Source of the DNA: JBGNFV01 sp049645705 | Lineage (GTDB): Bacteria > Bacteroidota > Bacteroidia > Cytophagales > Cyclobacteriaceae | Assembly (NCBI GenBank): GCA_049645705.1 | Contig: JBARUK010000002.1 | Location: forward strand, 62,001 to 126,000 | Reading direction: 5' to 3' | Length of the DNA stretch: 64,000 nucleotides | Translations under genes and position numbers: made by a program | Shown here: piece after piece, positions 27,401 to 36,000 of the stretch | How positions within the stretch are numbered: position 1 is the stretch's first letter | How the letters are laid out: each line of letters opens with the position of its first letter | The notes under the pieces: model-generated | The model's input: only the letters and a program-made list of their open reading frames with translations | What the model was told of the DNA's origin: nothing | The model's database searches: none

Positions 27401-29700
27401 GGCGCATTGGCCGTAATAGGGGCGCAGGATGACCAGATGGTGGTCTCCGTGGGGCCGTACATATTCCAGACCTCTGCAGGCTGTGCTGTCAGCCATTCCG
27501 CCAGTGTATCGGGCAGTGCCTCGCCTCCGCAGAGCAGCTTAAAGCCCGGCACAGGCGTCCAGTCGGCTTCCTTCATTGTCTGCCAGAAAGAAGGCGTGGC
27601 CTGCATGATATTAATGCCATGCTGTGAAATCAGATCCGAAATGACCTGTGGCGATTTTACTTCTTTTTCCTTTGCCAACACGACGGTACCCCCTCCCAGA
27701 AGAGGCAGGTAAAACTCCAGGCCGGAGATATCGAAAGCCATGGAGGTTACGGCCAGCAGCTTTTGCTCCACTCCTACGCCCAGCGCCACACGCATGGCGG
27801 TGAGGAAGTTAAGCAGGGAATGAGGCGCAATACGCACCCCCTTGGGATTACCCGTAGAACCCGAGGTGTAGATCATATACACTGCCCCGGGTGCAGTGGC
27901 AGGGATGGTAAAATCTCCCGAATGGCTACCGGCTATTAGCTCTTCCACTACTATAAGGTCCGTGCCCTGCAGCAACTCGAAGCGGTCATGGTTTGCCTGC
28001 TGGCAGATCATGGCTTCCGCCCCGGCATCGTCTATGATGTACTGGATACGGCTGTCGGGGTAGCCGGGGTCCAGGGGAATGTAGGTGGCGCCGGTTTTCT
28101 GCACTGCCAGTAGCAGCGGAAGCAAATCGGCGTTACGCTCCAGGTACAGGGCTACTTTTTTACCAGTGGTCAGCCCCTTCGCCTGCAGGCCATTGGCCAG
28201 CTTGTCCGATAGCTTATCCAGTTGGCGGTAGCTCAGGCTTTTGCCGTCACCCTTACAGGCAGTCGCTTCCGGCCGGGCCTCTGCCATTTTTTTGAACTCA
28301 CGGATGAAAGAGGATTCGCGGGGATAATCGGCAGCCGTATCATTCCATTCCTGCAGCACCTGCTTTTCCTCTGCCTCATTGAGCAGGGAAATATCAGCGA
28401 TAAGTACGGAAGGATTTTGCAGAACGAACTGAAGCGCCTGCAGGTAGCGGCGGCTAAAGCCGGCAATAAAGGCTTCGTCAAACAGGCGGGTATTGTACTC
28501 GTATTCAAACTCGTAAGCTTCCCCTTTTTCGCGAACGGAGAGGGTGAGGTCGAACTTAGCGAAGACGAGGCCGGGCCCTTCTATTCCGGCTGTCTCCTGA
28601 CCGAAGTGCAGGGTCTCTACCGGCATATTTTCCATGCTGAACATGGCCTGGAATATAGGGCTGTAGCTGGTACTGCGCGGAGGCTTTACCAGGTCTACAA
28701 TGGTATCGAAACCGATCTCTTTATTTTCAAATACACGGAGGGTCGTGCGCCTCACCTCTTCCAGCAGAGTATCGAAGGACTTTTCCGGGGAGACTTGTGA
28801 ACGCACTACCAGGGTATTAACGAAGAAGCCGATCAGTTCTTCCAGCTCGGGGGCATTACGGTTGGCTACGGTGGTACCCACCAGCACGTCTGCCTGGTCG
28901 GCATATTTGCTGAGGGCGATCTTGTACACTGCCATCAGCAGCATGTAGGGGCTCACCTGGCGACTGGTGCAAAAAGCCTTTATCTGCTCCGTAAGCGCGG
29001 CATCTACCGCCTGGGTATGCAGCGCACCTTCGAAGCTTTGCATAGCGGGGCGCTCTTGTTTATAAGGAAGCTCCAGTAGGGCGGGGGCATCTTTCAGTTC
29101 TTCCTGCCAGAAGGTCATTTTCTGCCGGTACTCGTCCGTTTCCAGCATGTCCTGCTCCCACAGTGTATAGTCCACATACTGGGTTTCCAGCAGGGACAAA
29201 GCGGGCTGGCGACCATTGAGCAAACTACTGTAGATCTCGCTGCACTCTTTGATAAAGATGCCGATAGACCAGCCATCGGAAATAATGTGGTGCATGGAAA
29301 TGATGATGCGGTACTCACCACTATCTTCCAGGCGAATGAGGGTTACGCGCAGCAGCGGCCCCTGCTCCAGGTTAAAGGAGCGGGAGGCTTTTTCACGAAT
29401 GAGCACATCCAGCCCAGTGATGGCTGTGCTCAGTTCCTCAAAGCTAAAGTCCACCTCTTCTGCTACCAGTTGGCGTATTTCTCCATCTACCTCACGAAAG
29501 GAGGTACGCAGGGTCTCATGATGGCGGATGATCTCCAGGATGGAAGCTTTGAACACCCCGGTGTCCAGCTTATCCGATACCTTCAGTACGCCGGTGATAT
29601 TGTAAGCCGCATTGGCCTTATCAAATTTGGACAGAAGCCATAAACGATGCTGTGCCCCTGATACGGGATAGGCGTATATTTTGGTTTCTTCTATGTTCAT
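24478..29700 (-). CDS. NRPS module fused to two ketosynthase-III domains (C-A-PCP-KSIII-KSIII°)
   Basis: 1740 aa. C domain (~5-440) with intact HHIISDG at 137-143. A domain (~465-950) with IYTSGSTGNPKG, YGPTE, YRTGDLA and NGKVDKKAL. PCP attachment Ser997 in LGGASL. Specificity residues by eye: D657-I658-L661-F705-L723-G725-M747-I755-W756, close to the glycine-type pattern D-I-L-Q-L-G-L-I-W. Then KSIII-a (~1070-1415) has the full triad: Cys1187 (TNACTG), His1328 (MHQASS), Asn1365 (RGNTAT). KSIII-b (~1440-1740) has Ala1535 where Cys should be (NGAAGF) and no His, while Asn1698 remains. There is no thioesterase or reductase domain, so the KSIII pair is the only candidate release module. Expected: glycine addition, then C-C or acyl-transfer release. 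Confidence 0.9.
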   Translation of the reverse strand: MNIEETKIYAYPVSGAQHRLWLLSKFDKANAAYNITGVLKVSDKLDTGVFKASILEIIRHHETLRTSFREVDGEIRQLVAEEVDFSFEELSTAITGLDVLIREKASRSFNLEQGPLLRVTLIRLEDSGEYRIIISMHHIISDGWSIGIFIKECSEIYSSLLNGRQPALSLLETQYVDYTLWEQDMLETDEYRQKMTFWQEELKDAPALLELPYKQERPAMQSFEGALHTQAVDAALTEQIKAFCTSRQVSPYMLLMAVYKIALSKYADQADVLVGTTVANRNAPELEELIGFFVNTLVVRSQVSPEKSFDTLLEEVRRTTLRVFENKEIGFDTIVDLVKPPRSTSYSPIFQAMFSMENMPVETLHFGQETAGIEGPGLVFAKFDLTLSVREKGEAYEFEYEYNTRLFDEAFIAGFSRRYLQALQFVLQNPSVLIADISLLNEAEEKQVLQEWNDTAADYPRESSFIREFKKMAEARPEATACKGDGKSLSYRQLDKLSDKLANGLQAKGLTTGKKVALYLERNADLLPLLLAVQKTGATYIPLDPGYPDSRIQYIIDDAGAEAMICQQANHDRFELLQGTDLIVVEELIAGSHSGDFTIPATAPGAVYMIYTSGSTGNPKGVRIAPHSLLNFLTAMRVALGVGVEQKLLAVTSMAFDISGLEFYLPLLGGGTVVLAKEKEVKSPQVISDLISQHGINIMQATPSFWQTMKEADWTPVPGFKLLCGGEALPDTLAEWLTAQPAEVWNMYGPTETTIWSSCAPITANAPITIGRPIHNTTFYILDKHLKPVAPGLKGELYIGGEGLAVDYYQRPELTTERFIDWQYKGHSQRLYRTGDLAAYQADGTVKYLGRNDAQVKISGYRIELGEVESKIMTLDAVEQAAVVTQKDTSGNAYMVAFLKMNRELSVDDLRSELKQHLPAYMIPARFTVVEAYPLTPNGKVDKKALVTYQDGKQLAANEYVAPATAEETLLAELWATVLEIDRIGITDNFFNLGGASLQSVKISNLAEEKGWYVTPELIFEFSTIRELATQMKPLSGFNTGGARIQQEEITVPDGGIKARETAEEDTDATTVIIESMGMYLPEKTVESKDIVSNCRNEIRFPIRRLTGIENVRMVDDEFSLGLAERAIEKCMAVSKYKPEHIDVVISCNIFRMDGEKSIAIEPGLSVQLSDKFGFTNALNFDITNACTGVFTALYLAEAYIKSGRANRCLIVSGEYISHITKTSMLEVESYMDQRIAGLTLGDAGFAMILEKAAQPAKGFQKLDIFTMGAYSDLCIVKPTIQPHGGFVVNTNAIKMGEAGHVAAANHALQTMSAKNWDFEKVSHIIMHQASSITTQNAMKEINRVLDEKVTNADNVIDNIRERGNTATTTYWVATVDNILNGRIKDDSNLLYCISGSGLTLGTALYSFDDLPGRMQAVEASGQPFAKVENVPAVEKPAHSSRLRIRSVSLRERMDMDENGIDLLYKVTGDCLQAGSEPLKGSELDLVVYYGINREEYMYEPAISTFIAGHFRANASVDDVRQGGNTFAFDLMNGAAGFLNTCHVMQQMAQTGRSRKVLITTGEVDNNKRYLGEEDALPIYEGGAAMVLELDESGEKGFGEFEFATHTEFISDKKSRATWTQEKVCTVIEEDTAHHAEYADLTAATIGKLLQKEGTDLNDIKVVFVPQLSPAYLERLKQSPLFSDWAGQWGEVPEPVGNSTLTTPYQLHHAMENGLVRDGDTGLIINLGAGLQIGCATYRF

Positions 29701-29779
29701 AGGTTATTAGTTCTTGCGCCTTTGCAGACGAGATGATCACAGGTGTTTTTGTCGCCGGTTGGCATGATGTTTCGTTTCT

Positions 29780-32700
29780 TTACTTCTTCAATAAAAACTG
29801 GTCGCGGTTAGAGCGCCTGATCCGCGAGGGGCCACCCCCGGCAGCCGGTTTCTTTTTAGCCATCACTTCACACAGTCCCCGGATGGTGGGGCTGTCAAAC
29901 AGCTCATTCGGGCTTAGCTCTATACTCTTTTCGTGTTTGATCCGGGACAGTACCCGCATGGCGAGCAGGGAGTTCCCGCCCAGCTCGAAAAAGGAGTCGG
30001 TCACGCCAATGTTTTCCGCGCCCAGCACTTCCTTCCATATGGCAGCCACGGCGGTTTCCTCTGCTGTGACAGGGGCTACCTTTTCGCGGCTCTCCCGGCC
30101 TAGCTGCCGGTTCACGGCTTCCCACAGCAGGTTACGGTCGATCTTGGCATTCTTGTTCAGGGCCATTCTCCCGAAGACCAGTACGCGGGCAGGGAGCATG
30201 TAATCAGGTAGCTTTGCGGCCAGGGCGGAGCCAATGTCTTCTTCCTTCAGGATGGCCGTATCCCCTTCCACGGCAGCCAGCAGGCGGCTGCGTACGGTGT
30301 TTTCATTTTCTATCAGGGTGATGGCCTTCTGCACGCCTTCCACCTGGTACAGGGCTGCTTCTATCTCGCCGAGTTCGATACGGAATCCCCTGATCTTGAC
30401 CTGGTGGTCTTTACGCCCGGCAAATACAATCTCGCCGCCGGGTAGCATGTAGCCATAGTCACCTGTCTTATAAAGGGTGCGCCCTTCGCTGCCGGTCACA
30501 AACTTCTCCGCTGTCAGCTCCGGGTGGCCAAGGTAGCCTTTAGAGAGTCCGGCACCGGTGATGCAGACCTCCCCAGTCACGCCAATGGGAGCTGGCTGCA
30601 TATCAGGCATCCGTACGGACACCTGCACGCCTGCCAGCGGCTGGCCGATGGGAATGGTCCTTGCCGCCGCATCGCTTTCCGTAATAGGGTAGGCAGTGGC
30701 GTAAGTCGTCGTTTCCGTAGGGCCATACACATGTACCAGGGCCCCGGGGCGGGCGTACTGCAGTGCCCGGCTCACGTGGCTTACTGATACCTGCTCGCCT
30801 CCAAACAGTATCCTGTCGAAGGTAGAGAGGTATTTGGCGGCATCCAGGTCTACCAGGCTGTTGAACAGTGCAGTGGTAAAGAAGCCTTTATTGATCTTTT
30901 GCTCGTTAAAATAGCGCAGCAGGCTATCGGCCGAGCCTGTTACGGCGTGGTCGATAAGGTGCAGGGTAGCCCCGTTGAGCAGGGAGCCAAAGATATCGTA
31001 AATGCTACCGTCGAAAGAGTAGTTGGACAATTGCGGCACGCGATCCCCTGCCTTTATCTGCATCTCTTCCTGCTGCCTTACGAGGTTCAGGATGGAGCGG
31101 TGGGCCACACTCACGCCTTTGGGCGTACCGGTAGAGCCGGAGGTGTACATGAGGTAGGCGGTGGTTTCCGCATCCACAGGCGGTGCATCGGAGCCGGTGG
31201 TCTCTGCTGCCAAAAGGTCTTCGATACAGAGTGCCGTGAGGTTTTCGCCCAGAGATTCTGCGCGCTGCTTGTGGTCGCGGTCGCAAAGGACTACAGTAGC
31301 CCCGGCATTTTCCAGCATCCAGACCTGACGGCTGGCGGGCAGGTCGGTTTTCAGGGGCACATAGGCTTTGCCGAGGGCCAGCAAGCCGAGCATTCCCTGT
31401 ATCATAGGGAAGCCGGTACCGGTAAGCAGGCCTGCGAAGGGTTCGCTGCCGAGCTTTGGCTGCAGGAGGGCCGCCAGCCGGTCTGTCTGCTCTGCAAGCT
31501 GGGCATAGCTCAGGCTGGTATCGCCGTGGCGCAGGGCTATCGCATTGCTGTTATTTGCGGCTGTTTCTTTGAAAGCGGCATACACTGTATCCTCACTGCT
31601 AAAGGCGCGGACGGTGCCAGTAGCCACTGCATAGGCTTCAGGGTTGAAGTCCGCCAGTCCGGCAATAGACTGCTCCGGGTTAGCCACTACTTTCTCCACC
31701 AGCCGGAGCAGGTAGTGCGCAAAGCCCTCCATATAGGTTTTCGTATAGCGGGCGGTGCGGTATTTGAGTTTCATCTGGCCGCTGTGCTCCATTTCTTTTA
31801 CCTCGAAGGTAATGTCATAGGCATCTTCCTGCTGGCGTATTTCGTACTCAGATAGTTGCAGCCCGTCTATGATATTCACGGCCTGGCGTAGCTCGTCCTT
31901 GAGTCTTTTTTGATTATAGTAGGTAAACGCAATGTTAAAGAGCGGATGGCGGGCTGTGCTGCGCTGACGGCTGGTCATCTCCACCATTTTATTAAAAGGA
32001 AAATCCTGGTGGGCCAGTACGCGGCGGTTGTTCTCCACATTCTTTTGCAGGAAACCGGTGAAGCGCTCCTCCCCTTTCACGCGGGCACGCAGAGGCAGCA
32101 GGTTCACGAAGTAGCCCGCCGTCTGGTGAAAGTCAGGGTTATTACGCCCTGCCACAGGGGTACCGATCATGATCTCCTCCTGTCCGGCATAGCGGCTCAG
32201 GGCTACCTCAAAAAGGCTGACCATCATGTTAAACATCGTCACTCCCTGCGCGGCACAGAGTTCGCGCAAGGCGCGCATCAGTGCTTCGCTTATGGGGAGT
32301 TGGATCACCTCTCCCGGCGCGCTCAGTTTGTCTGCCGATAGTAGCTGGTCACCGTTCAGCTCCAGTTGAGCCTCTTCATGACCGGCCAGGTAGTTTTGCC
32401 AGAAGTGGATAAGGGCCGGCTTCTGCATCTGCTCCTCCTGCCAGCTTACAAATTCGGCGAAAGTATTTTTTACCGGAGGTAGTTTAAAAGCCGGATCATT
32501 TATACGGCCCTTGTAGAGTGTGGTGAGGTCCATGAGCAGGATACGGCTCGTCCACTCATCGTACACGATGTGGTGCAGGACAAAGAGAAAAATGTGCTCT
32601 CTCTCGCTGACCCGGAAAAGTACGGGACGGGCCACGGGGCCATTCTGCAGATCGAAGGGCGTTTGCAGGCGTTCCGTTACCAGCTGGTCCGGTTCTTCTT

Positions 32701-33034
32701 CGGAGGCTCCGTTACAGTCCACGACTTCCAGGGTCAGCGGCTGATGACTGGTCTGCTGATACTCTTTATCTTTATCATCGGAGAAAACGGTGCGCAGGAT
32801 GCCGTGCCGCTGGCCCAGATCTTTTACACAGGCACCAAACAGCTCCGTGTTCAGGGCACCTTCTATCCGGATAGCAAAACCGGAATTGTAGTCCACCCTG
32901 TCCTTTTGGCTCATCTGCAAAAACAGCAGAGACTTCTGCCCCTGCGAAAGGCCAAATGACTTATTCGCCTGCTGCGCCTTTTGCATCAGCAGTTGCCGTA
33001 GTTGCTCCTTCTTCTGCTCTATATCTGTGCTCAT
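29780..33034 (-). CDS. NRPS module C-A-PCP
   Basis: 1084 aa. A 30-residue helical N-terminus (possible docking segment) precedes the C domain (~28-450). Its active motif is HHIVYDE at 154-160: the usual final Gly of HHxxxDG is Glu, while both His and Asp are kept. A domain (~470-975): MYTSGSTGTPKG, YGPTETTTYA, YKTGDYG, KIRGFRIELGE. Specificity residues start D675-G676-Y679 and continue approximately L-G-V-T-Y, which I cannot match to an amino acid. PCP Ser1022 in LGGNSLLAM. It accepts the polyketide chain from the upstream PKS (31-base gap) and passes an acyl-aminoacyl chain to the Gly/KSIII module. No epimerase or methyltransferase domain is present. The C-terminal tail is basic (GGGPSRIRRSNRDQF). 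Confidence 0.92.
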   Translation of the reverse strand: MSTDIEQKKEQLRQLLMQKAQQANKSFGLSQGQKSLLFLQMSQKDRVDYNSGFAIRIEGALNTELFGACVKDLGQRHGILRTVFSDDKDKEYQQTSHQPLTLEVVDCNGASEEEPDQLVTERLQTPFDLQNGPVARPVLFRVSEREHIFLFVLHHIVYDEWTSRILLMDLTTLYKGRINDPAFKLPPVKNTFAEFVSWQEEQMQKPALIHFWQNYLAGHEEAQLELNGDQLLSADKLSAPGEVIQLPISEALMRALRELCAAQGVTMFNMMVSLFEVALSRYAGQEEIMIGTPVAGRNNPDFHQTAGYFVNLLPLRARVKGEERFTGFLQKNVENNRRVLAHQDFPFNKMVEMTSRQRSTARHPLFNIAFTYYNQKRLKDELRQAVNIIDGLQLSEYEIRQQEDAYDITFEVKEMEHSGQMKLKYRTARYTKTYMEGFAHYLLRLVEKVVANPEQSIAGLADFNPEAYAVATGTVRAFSSEDTVYAAFKETAANNSNAIALRHGDTSLSYAQLAEQTDRLAALLQPKLGSEPFAGLLTGTGFPMIQGMLGLLALGKAYVPLKTDLPASRQVWMLENAGATVVLCDRDHKQRAESLGENLTALCIEDLLAAETTGSDAPPVDAETTAYLMYTSGSTGTPKGVSVAHRSILNLVRQQEEMQIKAGDRVPQLSNYSFDGSIYDIFGSLLNGATLHLIDHAVTGSADSLLRYFNEQKINKGFFTTALFNSLVDLDAAKYLSTFDRILFGGEQVSVSHVSRALQYARPGALVHVYGPTETTTYATAYPITESDAAARTIPIGQPLAGVQVSVRMPDMQPAPIGVTGEVCITGAGLSKGYLGHPELTAEKFVTGSEGRTLYKTGDYGYMLPGGEIVFAGRKDHQVKIRGFRIELGEIEAALYQVEGVQKAITLIENENTVRSRLLAAVEGDTAILKEEDIGSALAAKLPDYMLPARVLVFGRMALNKNAKIDRNLLWEAVNRQLGRESREKVAPVTAEETAVAAIWKEVLGAENIGVTDSFFELGGNSLLAMRVLSRIKHEKSIELSPNELFDSPTIRGLCEVMAKKKPAAGGGPSRIRRSNRDQFLLKK

Positions 33035-33065
33035 ATTTCCCCAGGTGTTTTTCTTTCTTTTCTTA

Positions 33066-36000
33066 TCAGGACATTGATTTTAGCAGGGCGTCTATCTCCT
33101 CTTCCGTCATCTGGTCCAGGTTAGCCAGTTGTTCCTCCGCGCTTATGGCGGCCATTTCCTCCTGCTCTTCCTCTTCGGTGGCATCGGGTTTCTCTCCCTC
33201 CTGCTGCTCGCTTATCATAGCATAGAGGTCATCGATGCTCGGGTTACGCATAAAGGCCTCGGTGTCCAGGTCTATGCCGTAGTCACGGTAGATCTTGTTT
33301 TTCGTTTTTAGTGCCAGTAGTGAGTCAAAGCCGTAGTTGATCACGGGCACGTGGTTTTCAAGCTGGCTGGCGGGTATTTCCAGCACGCCTGCCAGTACAT
33401 TTTTCAGTCCCTCCAGGCTCAGGCTCTCACCCGTCTCCGTCTCAGCGGGGGTAACTTGCGCCTGCCCGGCCTTTTCACTCCGCAAAAGCGGCATATCCAG
33501 TGTGCGGCTCAGGCTTTCGTTAAACGTACCGATTAGGTACCGGCCACTGGCCTTCCGGGCCATCAGTCCGGCCATAACGCGGAAGCCTGCCTCTACGCTG
33601 TGCTTGTACAGTACCTGCTCCTGTCCGCTGTAGCTTTCGGCCATACCGGCACCGGCCCAGGGGCCCCAGTTCAGGGTCAGGCAAGGTAGGTTCCCGGCTG
33701 TACGCAAATGGGTGAGGCTGTCGGCTACGCTGTTGGCAAACGCATAGTTGGCCTGCCCCGGTGCACCCAGTAAGGCGGCTACGGATGAGAACTGGACGAA
33801 GTAGTCCGGATCCATTGTTTTGGTGGCCTCGTGCAGGTGCCGGGCACCCGCGGCTTTGGGCTGGTACACGCGGCGAAAGTCTGCTTCGTCCAGTCCTGCC
33901 ATGGTAGCATCTGAGAGTACGCCGGCCAGGTGAAACACGCCACCCAGGGCCGGGTAGCGGGTACCGAAGTCTGCGCAGAGGGTATTTACCTGCTGGTGAT
34001 CAGCGATGTCGGCCGCTACCACTTCCATCTGCAATCCGGCCTGCCGCATGTCCGTCAGCAGGCTGTCATCTTTGAGCTTGCCGGAGCGCGATACCAGCAC
34101 CATGTGGCGGGCGCCTTGTGTGGCAGCCCAGCGTACCAGCTCTACCCCGAGGGCACCGGTACCGCCGGTAACGAGGTAGCTTTTTTCTTCGGAAAACAGG
34201 GTGGTGGTGCCTGGCTGTGCAGCCGCTTCCTTTTCCAGCCGCAGCACGCTGCGCTGTTCTTCTCTTAGTCGTACGGTGCTTTCGCGCTGTCCGCTGAGCA
34301 TTTCGGTGTAGGCTTTTTCCAGGAGGCTACCTGTGCTTTGGCCATCCAGAATGATCCGGCTAAATCCGCCTGCGCCCAGTTCGTTTTCCAGCACGCGGCT
34401 CAGGGTCATCAGGCCGTTTTCGGCAGCACTGAGGCTTTCTGCTTCGGAGTGAAGAACCACCGAGTAGGTTTTCATCCGGCGCATCATCTTCCGGCGCTCC
34501 ATCTGCTGCATGAGGGCAATAAACTGCCAGCCTGTTTCTTCAGTCCCCGTGATATCGCCTGTAGCGGGCGGACACAGTACGAGATTGAAATCTTCGGATA
34601 CGGCGTCAAGTGTACGGGTGATGGCTTCCTGCCCCTCTCCCATCCGGAGGCGGATCACCTCATGGCCTTTATTTTCGAGAAATGTCTTTAGGTGCTCATT
34701 TTCATCAGCCTGCCAGCCTGCCAGCAGCCAGGGGGCGGGGGTAGCTTCCTGGCCACCCTTTGTTGTCTCCTCTTCCCGCCATACCTCTGTATACACACCG
34801 GGTGCAGGCTCAGCCGTATGGCCGGGCGTGGGCTGGCAGGTACCTTCCACCCAGTATTCCCGGTGCTGCCAGGCGTAGTTGGGCAGCAGAACAGATTCGG
34901 GGCGGTAGCCGGGCTGCAGATTTTCCCACTGAAGGTCTGCACCTGCTTCGTACAGTTTTGTGAGGGCTTTGGCAAAGCTATGGCCTGCATCCTGCACACG
35001 GCGCAGGGTAGGCACGGCTACGGGGGCTTCGCTCAGCGTGTTGCCGATAAATGAGAGTAGCACCGGGTTAGGGCCTACCTCCAGGCAGCAGGTAATCTCC
35101 TGTGGGGGCAGTGCCCCGATACAGTCTGCGAAGCGCACGGGGTTTACGATCTGCTCGGCCCAGTACTCCGGGGTGGCGAGTTGGTCGCTCAGCACCTTGC
35201 CGTTCAGGTTAGAGATGATAGGGATGGCGGGCTTGGAGAAGCTGATCGTTTTCAGCAGGGTGTAAAAGCGCTCCTTCGCCTCCGCCATCAGGGGTGAATG
35301 GAAGGCGTGCGATACTCTCAGGGCTTTGGAATGGATACCTTTGGCCTGCAGCCCGGTTATGATCCTTTCTACTGTTTCGCGCTGGCCGGAGAGCACGCTT
35401 TGTACAGGGGTGTTGTGTGCTGCCACACTTACCATGGATTCATTGGCTATCAGGGCTTCCAGTTGGGCACCGGCCATTTCCACGCTGTGCATGACGCCGT
35501 CGCCGGGGGCTTCGTGCATGAGGCGGCCGCGCTCAGCTACCAGGGTTAGGGCATCCTGCAGCGAAAAGACTCCGGCCAGGCAGGCAGCGGGCAGTTCGCC
35601 GATGCTGTGGCCCAGCAGCACATCAGGCTGTAGGCCCAGGTACATCCAAAGGGAGGCAGTGGCATACTCTATGGCAAAAAGCGCAGGCTGGGCGTAGCGG
35701 GTCTGGTGCAGCTCTTCTGCATGGGCCTCGTCATAGAGGAGGCTGGTGAGAGAGACCGGCAGCTTGCCTTCCAGCAAGCGGCTGCACTCATCTATTTTTT
35801 TGCGGAAGAAGGCATGTTCTTTATATAATGTAGCGCCCATGTCGTGGTACTGGGCACCCTGGCCGGTAAAGAGGAAAGCCACCTTTGGCGGGGTTGTTTC
35901 GGTTTGCGCGGGTTCAGCCCCGGTAAGTTGTTCGAGCCATTCTCCTTTAGTAGCGCCCGCCACGGCCATGCGGTAAGCAAAGTGCTCGCGACCGCTTTGG

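Noticed and set aside
24478..29700. C-terminal thioesterase or reductase release domain
   Set aside because: No GxSxG alpha/beta-hydrolase or NAD(P)-binding TD motif; the tail is two thiolase-fold KSIII domains.
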